Positions 50,666 through 59,145 of a stretch of 64,000 nucleotides of DNA are shown here, piece by piece. The notes beneath the pieces were generated by a model. That model had not been told where the DNA came from and made no database searches. It saw nothing but the letters and a program-made list of their open reading frames with translations. The position numbers and the translations under genes are program-made. Position 1 is the stretch's first letter, and each line of letters opens with the position of its first letter. The stretch is from CALMEC01 sp963765105 (GTDB lineage Bacteria; Actinomycetota; Thermoleophilia; Miltoncostaeales; Miltoncostaeaceae), in NCBI GenBank assembly GCA_963765105.1, contig CAVXUW010000002.1, positions 558,001 to 622,000 on the forward strand, written 5' to 3'.

Positions 50666-51422
50666 TCTGCTGGCGGGCACGATCCACGAGGGCGAGACCC
50701 ACGGTCCTCATTCCGGCAGCGAGGTACCACAGGCCCGCGTCGAGGGCGCACGGCGCTCGCCACGGATCGACACGTGACGCCACCGTGGGGTCGTCGTATC
50801 CCGCGATCACCGCATCGCCAATTCGCTGCGACAGGTCGTTGACGGTGAGGAGGTAGGCAAGATCCTCGGCGGGGTCGCCCATACGCCAGAACTCCCAGTC
50901 CACCAGTTGCGGACGCGTTCGCCACAGAATGTTGGCCGCGGTGAGATCTCCATGCAGCAGTCGAAACGGGTGGCGGGAGACATCGGCGGAGGGTGGGGCG
51001 ACCGCAGCGATTCGGGTGGCAAGAGGCCGCAATTGCGGTGGCGTGTATCGCTCGCGGTCGGCGGCGCGTGCCGACCAGTAGCCGGCCAGTGACCGCACCG
51101 AACGAGGCCATTCGGAGCGTCGGCTCGTCACCGTTTTTCGATGGTCGTGAACTGAACGCAGCAGTGCCCCCAGGCCGCGCGCGTCGGTGGCGGAGAGTTG
51201 CGTCAGGTCACGTGCTTCCGCGGGCAAATGCTCCGTCTCGAGCCGGCCGTGTGAGACACGATGGAGGGCCGGGCCCAAGCCCGTATCCGCCAGATGGCGT
51301 AGCGCGCGCGCCTCGTGAAACAGGGCCGCCGCATCGCCACGCTTGACCACGGCGGGGGGATCGCCCTCAACGGTGACGATGAAGCGACCTCCGCCCGGGA
51401 GGTGTCGAACTGGCGTTTCCAC
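50607..51422 (-). CDS. APH-fold phosphotransferase
   Basis: This 271-residue protein has the APH/choline-kinase fold. FIVTVEGDPPAVVKRGDAAA contains the nucleotide-binding Lys; LLHGDLTAANILWRTRPQL is the catalytic loop (HGDLxxxN) and VDWEFWRMGDPAEDLAYLL the metal-binding motif, a form often seen in choline/thiamine-type kinases. GTG 51422 is preferred over an upstream start that would cross into thrS. It is divergent from thrS. Its substrate is unknown; it is the third APH-fold gene in the window. Confidence 0.8.
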   Translation of the reverse strand: METPVRHLPGGGRFIVTVEGDPPAVVKRGDAAALFHEARALRHLADTGLGPALHRVSHGRLETEHLPAEARDLTQLSATDARGLGALLRSVHDHRKTVTSRRSEWPRSVRSLAGYWSARAADRERYTPPQLRPLATRIAAVAPPSADVSRHPFRLLHGDLTAANILWRTRPQLVDWEFWRMGDPAEDLAYLLTVNDLSQRIGDAVIAGYDDPTVASRVDPWRAPCALDAGLWYLAAGMRTVGLALVDRARQQISDETPGAGARRRAGAGAA

Positions 51423-51449
51423 GGCGCCGATCCTCGCATGCGGCGCTGC

Positions 51450-51455
51450 TACCCT
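51450..51455 (+). promoter_or_regulatory. TACCCT -10-like hexamer for thrS
   Basis: TACCCT ends 9 nt before the thrS ATG. The 42-bp gap leaves no room for a T-box leader. Confidence 0.4.
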
Positions 51456-51464
51456 CTCGCGACC

Positions 51465-53363
51465 ATGTACGTCATCCTCCCCGACGGTAACCGTCTCGAC
51501 CTCCCCGACGCCGCCACCGGACACGATGTGGCCGCCGCCATCGGCCCTGGCCTGGCAAAGGCGGCTGTCGCGATCATCGTCAATGGCGAGGCGGGTGACC
51601 TGGCCCGGCCGGTCGCCGACGGAGCGTCTGTCGCGATCGTTACGTCAAAGAGCGGCGACGACTACCTTGCCGTGATGCGCCACTCGGCGGCCCACGTGAT
51701 GGCCGAAGCCGTGGTGTCGGTCGTTCCGGGCGCCAAGTTCGGGTTTGGCCCGGCCATCGACGACGGCTTCTACTACGACTTCGACCTGCCCCGACCGATC
51801 ACCGACGCCGACTTCCCGGCCATCGAGGCCGAGATCAACCGCATCATCAAAGCCAAGGCACCGTTTCAGCGGACGGTGATGACGATGGCCGATGCCCGCG
51901 CCTTCTTCACGGAGCGCGACCAGCCCTACAAGGTCGACCAGATCGACGAGTTGGAGCGCCAGGGCGAGACCGAGGTGTCGATCTACCGCCAGCGGGAGTT
52001 CGTGGACCTGTGCCGTGGACCGCACGTGGGCGACACCGGTCGCATCGGGCCCGTGAAGCTCATGTCCGTGGCCGGCGCGTACTGGCGGGGCAGCGAGAAG
52101 AACCCGATGCTCACTCGCATCTACGCCACCTCCTTCGCGAACCGCACTGACCTCGACGCCTATCTGGAACGGTTGGAAGAGGCGCGCAAACGCGACCATC
52201 GTCGAATTGGCAGGGAGCTCGACCTCTTTCACTTCGACGACGCCGGTCCGGGATTTCCGTTCTTCCTCCCGAAGGGAATGGTGATCGTCAATCAGATCCA
52301 GGCGCACCTGCGCTCGGAGCTTGAGGCGATGGGCTACGACGAGATCAAGACACCGACCATCTTGTCCGAGAAGCTCTGGCATCAGAGCGGCCACTGGGAC
52401 AACTACCACGAGAACATGTACTTCACGGAGGTCGACGGCCAGGGGTTCGCGGTCAAGCCGATGAACTGCCCAGGGGCGTGCCTCGTCTTCCGATCGCGAC
52501 GGCGAAGCTACCGCGAGCTGCCGCTCCGCCTCGCCGAGTTCGGGCACGTCCACCGGCACGAACTGTCCGGTGTCCTGCACGGTCTGCTCCGTGTCCGGGC
52601 CTTCACCCAGGACGATGCCCATGTCTTCTGTCGCCTCGACCAGATCCAGGACGAGGTGACGGCCATCGTTGAGTTCGTTGAACGACTCTACGAGCGGTTC
52701 GGCTTTCCCGACGTCCAGGTCAAGCTCGCGACCCGCCCGGAGAAGTCGATCGGAAGCGACGAGCAGTGGGAGGCGGCCGAGTCCGGCCTGCGCGCGGCAC
52801 TCGGCGACCGCGCCTACGACCTGAAGGAAGGCGACGGGACCTTCTACGGACCGAAAATCGACTTCCATGTCACCGACGCTGTCGGTCGTTCGTGGCAGCT
52901 CGGCACGTGCCAGCTCGACTTCCAGATGCCCGAACGCTTCGAGCTGTCCTACACCAGCGCCGACGACAGCGACGAGCGTCCGGTAATCCTCCATCGAGCG
53001 ATCCTCGGGTCAATCGAACGCTTCTTCGGGATCCTGATCGAGCACTACAGCGGTGACTTCCCAGTGTGGCTCGCGCCGGTCCAGGCGCGCATTCTTCCCA
53101 TCTCCGACCGGCATGCCGAACCGGCCGAAACGATCCGACGCGACCTCGCCGCGTGCGGGGTGCGTGCCGAGGTGGATGGGCGCGCCGAATCGGTGGGCAA
53201 GCGCATCCGTGACGGTGAGCTTGCGAAGATCCCGTACCTGCTGGTGATGGGTGATCGTGAAGCAGAAGAGGGGCGCGTGTCGGTCCGCGCACGCCACGGT
53301 GAGGATGTGGGCGCGATGAGCCCGGCCGACTTTGCCGAACGGGTGGCGGCCGAGTCGGCATGA
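51465..53363 (+). CDS. thrS: Threonyl-tRNA synthetase
   Basis: ThrRS charges tRNA-Thr. The 632-residue protein has a short TGS domain (MYVILPDGNRLDLPDAATG), an editing domain with HSAAHVMAEAV and the CRGPHV motif, and the class II catalytic core: FPFFLPKGMVIVNQ, KPMNCPGACLVF with the zinc Cys, RLAEFGHVHRHELSG, FTQDDAHVF and ILHRAILGSIERFFGILIEH. The anticodon-binding domain follows (PVWLAPVQARILPISDRH). A longer upstream frame overlaps the divergent kinase and is rejected. Two small genes are coupled downstream. Confidence 0.96.
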   Translation: MYVILPDGNRLDLPDAATGHDVAAAIGPGLAKAAVAIIVNGEAGDLARPVADGASVAIVTSKSGDDYLAVMRHSAAHVMAEAVVSVVPGAKFGFGPAIDDGFYYDFDLPRPITDADFPAIEAEINRIIKAKAPFQRTVMTMADARAFFTERDQPYKVDQIDELERQGETEVSIYRQREFVDLCRGPHVGDTGRIGPVKLMSVAGAYWRGSEKNPMLTRIYATSFANRTDLDAYLERLEEARKRDHRRIGRELDLFHFDDAGPGFPFFLPKGMVIVNQIQAHLRSELEAMGYDEIKTPTILSEKLWHQSGHWDNYHENMYFTEVDGQGFAVKPMNCPGACLVFRSRRRSYRELPLRLAEFGHVHRHELSGVLHGLLRVRAFTQDDAHVFCRLDQIQDEVTAIVEFVERLYERFGFPDVQVKLATRPEKSIGSDEQWEAAESGLRAALGDRAYDLKEGDGTFYGPKIDFHVTDAVGRSWQLGTCQLDFQMPERFELSYTSADDSDERPVILHRAILGSIERFFGILIEHYSGDFPVWLAPVQARILPISDRHAEPAETIRRDLAACGVRAEVDGRAESVGKRIRDGELAKIPYLLVMGDREAEEGRVSVRARHGEDVGAMSPADFAERVAAESA

Positions 53364-53575
53364 GCGCGGCCCGCCCGGTCCCCGGCGCGGGGCTGTGCAA
53401 CCAGTGCCTCCACCAACAGATCGTCGCTACTCGCCGCTCGCGGTTCTCGCTCTGCGGACGATCACGCGACGACCCGCGCTTTCCTCGCTACCCGGTTCTT
53501 CCGGTCTCGCGGTGTACCGGATACGAGCCCCCGGCGGAACGTCCGGCGACGGATCTGCCATCCTTTGACCCATGA
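53360..53575 (+). CDS. Small Cys-rich protein coupled to thrS
   Basis: This 71-residue protein has LCNQCLHQQIVATRRSRFSL, then CGRSRDDPRFPRYPVLPVSR and CTGYEP. Four Cys in the order CxxC...C...C could bind zinc or an iron-sulfur cluster. Short proteins of this pattern are widespread, but no function is known to me. ATG 53360 is in an ATGA overlap with thrS and its stop overlaps the next gene in the same way. Confidence 0.7.
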   Translation: MSAARPVPGAGLCNQCLHQQIVATRRSRFSLCGRSRDDPRFPRYPVLPVSRCTGYEPPAERPATDLPSFDP

Positions 53576-53940
53576 GGCATCGCCGCATCACCGCGATTCG
53601 CAACTTCCTCATCCTCGCCGCCGTTGCCGGAATCGGCACCTTCTGGCAGGAGGGGCTGGGAGCCACGAGCGATCTCGTCAGTCAGCTCCTGCTGGTGGCC
53701 ATGGTGTTGGGCTTCGGGCTGATGGGCTACCAGTATTTCCGTGAGAACAAGCTCAAGTGGCTTGTGATCAAGCCGGTGCTGCGGGGCGTGATCGTGCTCT
53801 GTAGCGTCGGGATCGTCTTTCTGGCGGTCGCCGGCGACCGGTTGTTGGGCGACCGCATCGGCGGCGCCGGCGTCATCGCCTTGGTGGCCGTGCTCGCGCT
53901 GGCAATGGTGTGGATCGTCGCGCAAAGCCGCAAGTACTAG
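53572..53940 (+). CDS. Small membrane protein, three TM segments
   Basis: This 122-residue protein has a basic N-terminus (MRHRRITAIRNF) and hydrophobic segments LVSQLLLVAMVLGFGLMGYQ, VLRGVIVLCSVGIVFLAVAG and GVIALVAVLALAMVWIVAQS, with FLILAAVAGIGTFW as a possible fourth. The family is unknown. It overlaps the Cys-rich gene by 4 bp and ends 7 bp before a convergent lipoprotein gene. Confidence 0.68.
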   Translation: MRHRRITAIRNFLILAAVAGIGTFWQEGLGATSDLVSQLLLVAMVLGFGLMGYQYFRENKLKWLVIKPVLRGVIVLCSVGIVFLAVAGDRLLGDRIGGAGVIALVAVLALAMVWIVAQSRKY

Positions 53941-53947
53941 CCCGCGC

Positions 53948-54472
53948 CTATTCCGGCGCGAGAGCGCCTTCCTCGAGTTGTGGATCGATGCATTGCTCAA
54001 GCCCGAGGCGTTTGGCGATCTTTGACGAGTCGGTCTCGAGTTGGGTGAGGTCGTCGTTGACGTCACCGAAAGCGGTTTGGGGGTCGCGGCCGCCCTTCAT
54101 GCCGTCGAGAGCACCCTGGGCAGTGGTGACCACCTGCTCTTGCAGCGTGACGTAGGCCGCGACGTCGTCTGCCAGCTCCGGGGGTGGACTGAGTGCGTTG
54201 ATGTTGGTGACGAAGGTGCGCGTCGCGCCGACGTACTCGTCGAAAAACGTGCGGAACTCCTCGGGGCTGTTGGGCTCGGCAAGTCCTGCGATCTTCGCGG
54301 CGGCGGACTGGCAGATTGCGTTGGCTTGGGCCCGGTAGGCGGTGAGGCTCAGAGCCGCGGTGGTCGTCGACGTCGACGATGAGGTTGTCGACGCGTCGGA
54401 GCCGCCGCATCCTGCCGTGACGGCGGCGGCCGCCAGGGCCACGGTGATGGAGAGGGAGCGGGAGCGGGTCAT
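53948..54472 (-). CDS. Lipoprotein, helical
   Basis: This 174-residue precursor has the signal peptide SLSITVALAAAAVTAGC, with lipobox TAGC. A Ser/Thr linker leads into a helical domain (SLTAYRAQANAICQSAAAKI, EEFRTFFDEYVGATRTFVTN, DDVAAYVTLQEQVVTTAQGA). The two conserved Cys (AICQ and EQCI) may form a disulfide. Many actinobacteria carry similar lipoproteins of unknown function. ATG 54472 (MTRSRS) is preferred to 54505. Confidence 0.72.
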   Translation of the reverse strand: MTRSRSLSITVALAAAAVTAGCGGSDASTTSSSTSTTTAALSLTAYRAQANAICQSAAAKIAGLAEPNSPEEFRTFFDEYVGATRTFVTNINALSPPPELADDVAAYVTLQEQVVTTAQGALDGMKGGRDPQTAFGDVNDDLTQLETDSSKIAKRLGLEQCIDPQLEEGALAPE

Positions 54473-54578
54473 TCGGGGCCTCGATTCCGTCGCGGGTACT
54501 CGCACGTCTCATGAATTTTGGCACGAACTCGCGCGCGAATTGTCACATTCCGCGCGCCCGCTGTAACACCTTTCTCCC

Positions 54579-54584
54579 TACCGT
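54579..54584 (+). promoter_or_regulatory. TACCGT -10-like hexamer for the TadE operon
   Basis: TACCGT ends 7 nt before ATG 54592, supporting this start over the longer frame from 54511. Confidence 0.4.
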
Positions 54585-54591
54585 TTCGTCT

Positions 54592-54939
54592 ATGGAAACG
54601 CGATGGCAATCCGGGCAGGCCAGTGTCGAGATGATCGGCGTGGCCATCGGCGTGGTTGTCCTCACGTTTCTCGGGTGGCAGTTGCTCGTTGCCGCGAATG
54701 CGTGGCAAACGGCACAGCACGCCGCCCGGGTCGCGGCGCGGGCGGGGCAGGTTGGAGCACCGGTGAAGCAGGCGGCGCTGGCCGCGTTGCCCAACCGCCT
54801 CGCCACACGCGCCGTCATCGTCACCCGGACCGACGCCACCGGCGTCGAGCACGTGCGCGTACGAATTCCGATCCCCGGCGTGGTCCGCGGATTCGGCGCC
54901 TTCGGGTCGGTGTCGGCCGAGACCCGGATTGACCCATGA
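54592..54939 (+). CDS. TadE-like pseudopilin
   Basis: This 115-residue protein begins METRWQSGQASVEMIGVAIG and continues VVVLTFLGWQLLVAA, the GQASVE-plus-hydrophobic-helix pattern of TadE-like minor pseudopilins processed by a prepilin peptidase. The C-terminal domain is small and beta-rich (AVIVTRTDATGVEHVRVRIP). It is the first gene of a three-gene overlapped operon. No Tad ATPase or platform gene is in the window. Confidence 0.78.
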   Translation: METRWQSGQASVEMIGVAIGVVVLTFLGWQLLVAANAWQTAQHAARVAARAGQVGAPVKQAALAALPNRLATRAVIVTRTDATGVEHVRVRIPIPGVVRGFGAFGSVSAETRIDP

Positions 54940-55202
54940 GGGGGCGCGCACGCCAGACGGGGCAAGCCGCCGTCGAAGCGCTCGCCGTGGTGCCATTGCT
55001 CGTTGCGGCCGTGCTCATCGGTTGGCAGCTCGTGGTGATCGTGACCGGGGCGCTCACCAGTCAGGAGGCGGTTCGCGCGAAAGCCATCGATGCGACGGGA
55101 TCGGGTGTCGTCACCGTCGTGCATCGCCAGAAGATCCCGTCGGTCATACCCGGGGTACGCGGGCTTGAACTCCGCAGTCGCGCCACGGTACGTACCCCAT
55201 GA
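54936..55202 (+). CDS. TadE-like pseudopilin, short
   Basis: This 88-residue protein has the same opening type (RQTGQAAVEALAVVPLLVAA, VLIGWQLVVIVTGAL) and a short C-terminal tail (HRQKIPSVIPGVRGLELRSR). It overlaps the first TadE-like gene and the TadG-like fusion by 4 bp each. The GVRGLELRSRATVRTP end is parallel to the end of the preceding protein, suggesting duplication. Confidence 0.75.
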   Translation: MRGRARQTGQAAVEALAVVPLLVAAVLIGWQLVVIVTGALTSQEAVRAKAIDATGSGVVTVVHRQKIPSVIPGVRGLELRSRATVRTP

Positions 55203-56509
55203 GGCGTCGGCAGTCGGGCCAAGCCCTTCCTCTGGTCGCGTTCCTCGGGATGTTGCTCCTCGCCGGAGCGATTGCCGTCTTCACTGTCGGACGTGCGCAC
55301 GCCGCGACCGCACAGGCACAAACGGCAGCCGACCTCGTGGCGCTCAGCACCGGTCGTGAGCTGCGTGCCCTCTTGCCGCAGATCGCGACCGACCCCGATC
55401 GGTCGCGGGCCGAGTGGCGCAGCCGCGTCCGCGCTGGGGCGAACGACATCGCACACCACAACGGGGCCCGCCTCACCGGGCTGTCATTCCCCGACGCGCC
55501 AGCATGGCCCCCGGCTCAAGTGCAGGTGACAATCGAGGTGGATGGTCCCATGGGGGTACGGATCCCCGCAGGCGCACGGGCGGCGATCCTGCCTGGTGTC
55601 GGTGGCCTGCCCGAAGAATGGGCCAACGGCGGGGGAGGGCAATACGTCGGCCCCCTGGTGATGCGCGATGGCAAGCCGATGTGCCCGGCGGTCGCGGACG
55701 CCTTCGATCGAATGGATGCCGCGGCGAAGCGCGTCGGGGCCGACCTGGTCGTCAACAGCGCGTTTCGCAGCGATGCCGAACAGGCCGTGCTCTTCGCTCG
55801 TCACCCCGACCCGAAGTGGGTTGCGCGTCCCGGGACAAGTCGTCACCGCTACTCGACGGAGCTCGACATCTCCGGCGCGAATGGGGCATGGGGTTGGTTG
55901 GCAAAACATGCCACGGCGTTCGGTTTCGTTCAGCGCTATTCCTGGGAGCCGTGGCACTACGGCTACCTCCCCGGCTGTGGCGCTGTTGCGACGACGGAGA
56001 CGGCCGCGCCTCAGACTCAGACAGCAGCCACCGTTGCGCCGGCCGACGCGCTCCCGCCGTGGGTTCCGGCTCAGTACCGAGAGCTGATCGTTACAAGTGC
56101 GCGAAACGGTGGGGTACCGCCGATCGTTCTGGCCGCACTGCTCAAAGCCGAGTCGAACTTCAATCCCCTGGCGGTCAGCCCTGTCGGCGCCCAGGGCATT
56201 GCGCAGTTCATGCCGGCGACGGCACGGGGAGTGGGGTTGGCCAACCCGTTCGACCCGCAACAGGCAATCCCGGCGGCAGGACGACTCCTGGGAGGTCACC
56301 TGCGCGCGTTCGGGTCGATTCCGCTGGCGTTGGCCGCGTACAACGCGGGTCCGGGGGCGGTGACCAAATACGGAGGGGTGCCACCCTATGCGGAGACCCA
56401 GGCGTACGTGGCCCGCATCATGGCTCTCGCCGGAGACCCCACGCTGGCTGATCCGGCGGGCGCGGGCGGGGGCGTACGACTGGTGCGGCAGGGTGTTGCG
56501 TTGGCCTAA
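55199..56509 (+). CDS. TadG-like anchor fused to VanY carboxypeptidase and lytic transglycosylase
   Basis: This is a 436-residue three-part protein. The N-terminus MRRRQSGQALPLVAFLGMLL is a TadG/TadE-type anchor with one TM. A VanY-type D,D-carboxypeptidase (M15) domain follows: VVNSAFRSDAEQAVLF, zinc ligands in SRHRYSTELDIS (H and D seven apart) and WEPWHYGYLPG. The C-terminus is an SLT/goose-type transglycosylase: LLKAESNFNPLAVSPVGAQG, IAQFMPATARGVG, LALAAYNAGPGAV, PYAETQAYVARI, with the catalytic Glu in KAESNF. It should cut peptide and glycan of the wall, perhaps to make room for a pilus. GTG/ATG overlaps couple it to both pseudopilins. Confidence 0.85.
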   Translation: MRRRQSGQALPLVAFLGMLLLAGAIAVFTVGRAHAATAQAQTAADLVALSTGRELRALLPQIATDPDRSRAEWRSRVRAGANDIAHHNGARLTGLSFPDAPAWPPAQVQVTIEVDGPMGVRIPAGARAAILPGVGGLPEEWANGGGGQYVGPLVMRDGKPMCPAVADAFDRMDAAAKRVGADLVVNSAFRSDAEQAVLFARHPDPKWVARPGTSRHRYSTELDISGANGAWGWLAKHATAFGFVQRYSWEPWHYGYLPGCGAVATTETAAPQTQTAATVAPADALPPWVPAQYRELIVTSARNGGVPPIVLAALLKAESNFNPLAVSPVGAQGIAQFMPATARGVGLANPFDPQQAIPAAGRLLGGHLRAFGSIPLALAAYNAGPGAVTKYGGVPPYAETQAYVARIMALAGDPTLADPAGAGGGVRLVRQGVALA

Positions 56510-56622
56510 CCGCGGCCGAGATCATCGTTTCTCCATGAAGGGGGGTTTCGGTCGATCGCGAACCAGTTGGGGTCGGGGTGTTTCGCCTCGTGACGGAACC
56601 AGTATTCATAAGGGGCTTCTAC

Positions 56623-57147
56623 GTGCAAGGAACCATTGTCCTTTGGCTCGCTGCTCTCCCGCTGATCCTCGCGATGTTTCGGGCGATCACCATTGGTGAT
56701 CGGCTGTATTCGCCAGTTCAGACCGGGGCGGCCGGCGGCTACCACAAACAACACATCAACCTGCTCATGGCCGGGCTGACATTCGTTGGCATGGCCTTGG
56801 TGATCGTCCTCGGCGTTCAGATCCGAGGAACCGCGGAGGACACCGTCGCGCTCTTGCTGATGGCGTTCGGTGCCTTTGTGCTGTCCGCCTATCTCGCCGC
56901 CGGTTTTCGCGGCAGGATGTGGCAGAAGTTCGTGGGTCACGCCACCCACGAGGCCGGCATCTTTTGGCTCGTGCTTGGCGTCTGCAACTTCATTCGGATC
57001 TTCTTTACGGATGTCACCATCCCCGCCGGCGCTGACGCCGGCGGAGAGCCGACCCTCGTGTTTCTCGAGGTCGTCGTTTGGGCGGTCATTGCGGCAGTGA
57101 GCCTGACGCTCATCGTCGGAACTGTGTCGCGCATGTTCCGCCGCTAG
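56623..57147 (+). CDS. Hypothetical polytopic membrane protein
   Basis: This 174-residue protein has five probable TM segments (TIVLWLAALPLILAMFRAI; NLLMAGLTFVGMALVIVLGV; VALLLMAFGAFVLSAYLAAG; GIFWLVLGVCNFIRIFF; VFLEVVVWAVIAAVSLTLIV). The family is not recognised. GTG 56623 is chosen because AAGGGG lies 7 nt upstream; GTG 56578 is an alternative. A long open frame on the opposite strand is a shadow. Confidence 0.68.
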   Translation: MQGTIVLWLAALPLILAMFRAITIGDRLYSPVQTGAAGGYHKQHINLLMAGLTFVGMALVIVLGVQIRGTAEDTVALLLMAFGAFVLSAYLAAGFRGRMWQKFVGHATHEAGIFWLVLGVCNFIRIFFTDVTIPAGADAGGEPTLVFLEVVVWAVIAAVSLTLIVGTVSRMFRR

Positions 57148-57209
57148 CTGTTCGGTGTCCTGGGCCCGGGTCTCGCGCAGACCCGGGCCGCAGGTGACCC
57201 GAAGCGACC

Positions 57210-57215
57210 TATACT
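57210..57215 (+). promoter_or_regulatory. TATACT -10 element for uvrC
   Basis: TATACT ends 7 nt before GTG 57223, so transcription should begin at or next to the start codon. Confidence 0.5.
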
Positions 57216-57222
57216 CGGACGG

Positions 57223-59145
57223 GTGTCTTCCCGCGCTGACCTTCGCGACCAACTCCGCGGCCTGCCCGATGGGCCAGGGGTCTACGTCTACTATGACTCG
57301 GCCGACGAGGTGCTCTATGTGGGCAAGGCGAAGTCGCTCCGCAAGCGGGTGCTGTCGTACTTTCGGGCCCCCCTGAGCGCGGACGATCCCCTGTCGCTCG
57401 CTCCACGCGCCGATGTGCATCCAAAGACGGCCGAGCTGGTTGACCGCATCGACCGCCTGGAAGTGCTCGTCACCGGCAGCGAAACCGAGGCGCTCATCCT
57501 CGAAGCGAACTTGGTGAAACGCCACCGGCCGCCATTCAACATCCGTCTGCGCGACGACAAGAGCTACCCCTACATCGCGATCAGCCTGGACGAGGCGTAC
57601 CCCCGGGTCTACTTCACCCGCGAGCGCCACCGTCGTGACCGTGTCTACTTCGGCCCGTTCTCGAACGCGTCGAAGGTGCGCGAGACGCTCAATGCGCTCA
57701 ACAAGATCTTCCCGTCACGGCCCTGTGAGGGCACCGAACCCGGGCGTCCATCCGGGGTTCCCTGCCTCGACTACCACATCAAACGGTGCATGGCGCCGTG
57801 CGTTGACTACATCTCCAAACCTGACTACCGCGGCCTCATCGACCAGATCATCCGCTTTCTCTCCGGCCAGTACCGGGGACTCGGGCGCGAGCTGGAAAGT
57901 CAGATGCGCGCCGCCGCGGCAGCCCATGAGTTCGAGCAGGCGGCCATCTTGCGCAACCGCCTCGCGGCAGTGCAGCACTTGATGGAGCGTCAATGGGCCA
58001 CCAACGACGGGCTTGGCACGCTTGACGTTTTGGGTGTGGCGATCGGCGAGGGGGCCGCCAACATCCAGGTGTTGCAGGTACGCGATGGTGTGATGCAGGA
58101 TCGGCAATCGTTTCATCTGGATCTCGGTGCGGTCGACGAATCCGATGCCGTTATCGAAGAATTCGCGATGGAGTACTACTCCCTGGCGATCGCGATTCCA
58201 CCACTCGTTCTCGTGCCGTCGGGCATTCCGTCACTCGGACTTACTGAGCTGCTTTCGGATCGGCGCGGAACACGGGTTGAAGTCCGGCACGCTGAACGTG
58301 GCGATAAACGGCGGCTGCAGGAACTCGCCCAACGAAACGCGCAGTTCGCCTTCGACCAGGACCGCCAACGCCATGAGCTGGCACGCCAGCGTCGGCGCGA
58401 CGCCCTGGCCGAGCTGCAGCGCCACCTCGACCTTCCCGCCCCCCCGGTGCGCATCGAGTGCTACGACATCTCGAACCTGGGGCCCACGTATGCCTCCGCA
58501 TCCATGGTGGTGTTCGATCGTGGCGCCCCGGCGAAGGCGCTCTACCGCACTTTCTCCACCCGCCACGACGGTGGGCAGGACGACTTCGCACGCATCGAGG
58601 AGGTCATCACCCGGCGCTTTGAGCGGTTTGCGGCAGGTTCGGACGATCCCTCGTTCGGGCAACGTCCCGGCCTGGTCGTGATCGACGGCGGCAAAGGGCA
58701 GCTCAGCGCCGCGCTGCGTGGCTTCGCTACTGCCGGCGTCACCGACATCCCCGTGGTCTCACTGGCGAAACGCATTGAGGAGGTTTTCGTGCCCGGCCGC
58801 GCCGAACCCCTGCTGCTTCCCGAGGGCTCGGCGGCCCTGCGCACGCTTCAGGCAATCCGTGACGAAGCCCACCGCTTTGCCCTGCGCCATCACCGCTCAC
58901 GACGCAACAAGGGCATGAGCGGCAGCATTCTCGACGCCCTCCCCGGAATCGGTCCGTCGCGTCGTTCCGCCATTCTCACGCACTTCGGCAGCCCTGAACG
59001 ATTCCTGGCCGCCTCGGTCGACGAGCTGTCGGCTGTGCCCGGGCTTCCCCCGAAGGTGGCCCGCACCATTCACGATCACCTACACAAGACGATTTCCCCG
59101 GACGGCAACTCCGTCCTCGCTCAGGAGGTCTCCGGATCGAGCTGA
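57223..59145 (+). CDS. uvrC: Excinuclease ABC subunit C
   Basis: UvrC makes the two incisions around DNA lesions in nucleotide excision repair. The 640-residue protein has a GIY-YIG nuclease domain (GVYVYYDSADEVLYVGKAKS, ETEALILEANLVKRHRPPFN). It also has a Cys region (CLDYHIKRCMAPC), a UVR motif (AAHEFEQAAILRNRLAAV), an RNase H-like domain (RIECYDISNLGPTYASASMV, VIDGGKGQLSAAL) and C-terminal HhH repeats (LPGIGPSRRSAILTHFGSPE, VPGLPPKVARTIH). GTG start. It is the first gene of the uvrC-rapZ-yvcK operon. Confidence 0.96.
   Translation: MSSRADLRDQLRGLPDGPGVYVYYDSADEVLYVGKAKSLRKRVLSYFRAPLSADDPLSLAPRADVHPKTAELVDRIDRLEVLVTGSETEALILEANLVKRHRPPFNIRLRDDKSYPYIAISLDEAYPRVYFTRERHRRDRVYFGPFSNASKVRETLNALNKIFPSRPCEGTEPGRPSGVPCLDYHIKRCMAPCVDYISKPDYRGLIDQIIRFLSGQYRGLGRELESQMRAAAAAHEFEQAAILRNRLAAVQHLMERQWATNDGLGTLDVLGVAIGEGAANIQVLQVRDGVMQDRQSFHLDLGAVDESDAVIEEFAMEYYSLAIAIPPLVLVPSGIPSLGLTELLSDRRGTRVEVRHAERGDKRRLQELAQRNAQFAFDQDRQRHELARQRRRDALAELQRHLDLPAPPVRIECYDISNLGPTYASASMVVFDRGAPAKALYRTFSTRHDGGQDDFARIEEVITRRFERFAAGSDDPSFGQRPGLVVIDGGKGQLSAALRGFATAGVTDIPVVSLAKRIEEVFVPGRAEPLLLPEGSAALRTLQAIRDEAHRFALRHHRSRRNKGMSGSILDALPGIGPSRRSAILTHFGSPERFLAASVDELSAVPGLPPKVARTIHDHLHKTISPDGNSVLAQEVSGSS
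59123..59129 (+). promoter_or_regulatory. Shine-Dalgarno deciding the rapZ start
   Basis: AGGAGGT lies inside uvrC, 12 nt before CTG 59142 and 30 nt before ATG 59160. The ATG is too far, which favours the CTG start. Confidence 0.6.

Noticed and set aside
51423..51464. T-box riboswitch before thrS
   Set aside because: The gap to the divergent kinase gene is 42 bp, too short for a T-box leader.
51645..52994. 449-codon minus-strand frame opposite thrS
   Set aside because: Shadow of thrS, no recognisable domain.
56506..57630. 374-codon minus-strand frame over the 56.6-kb membrane gene and uvrC start
   Set aside because: Crosses two plus-strand genes with clear TM segments or GIY-YIG motifs; composition is shadow-like.
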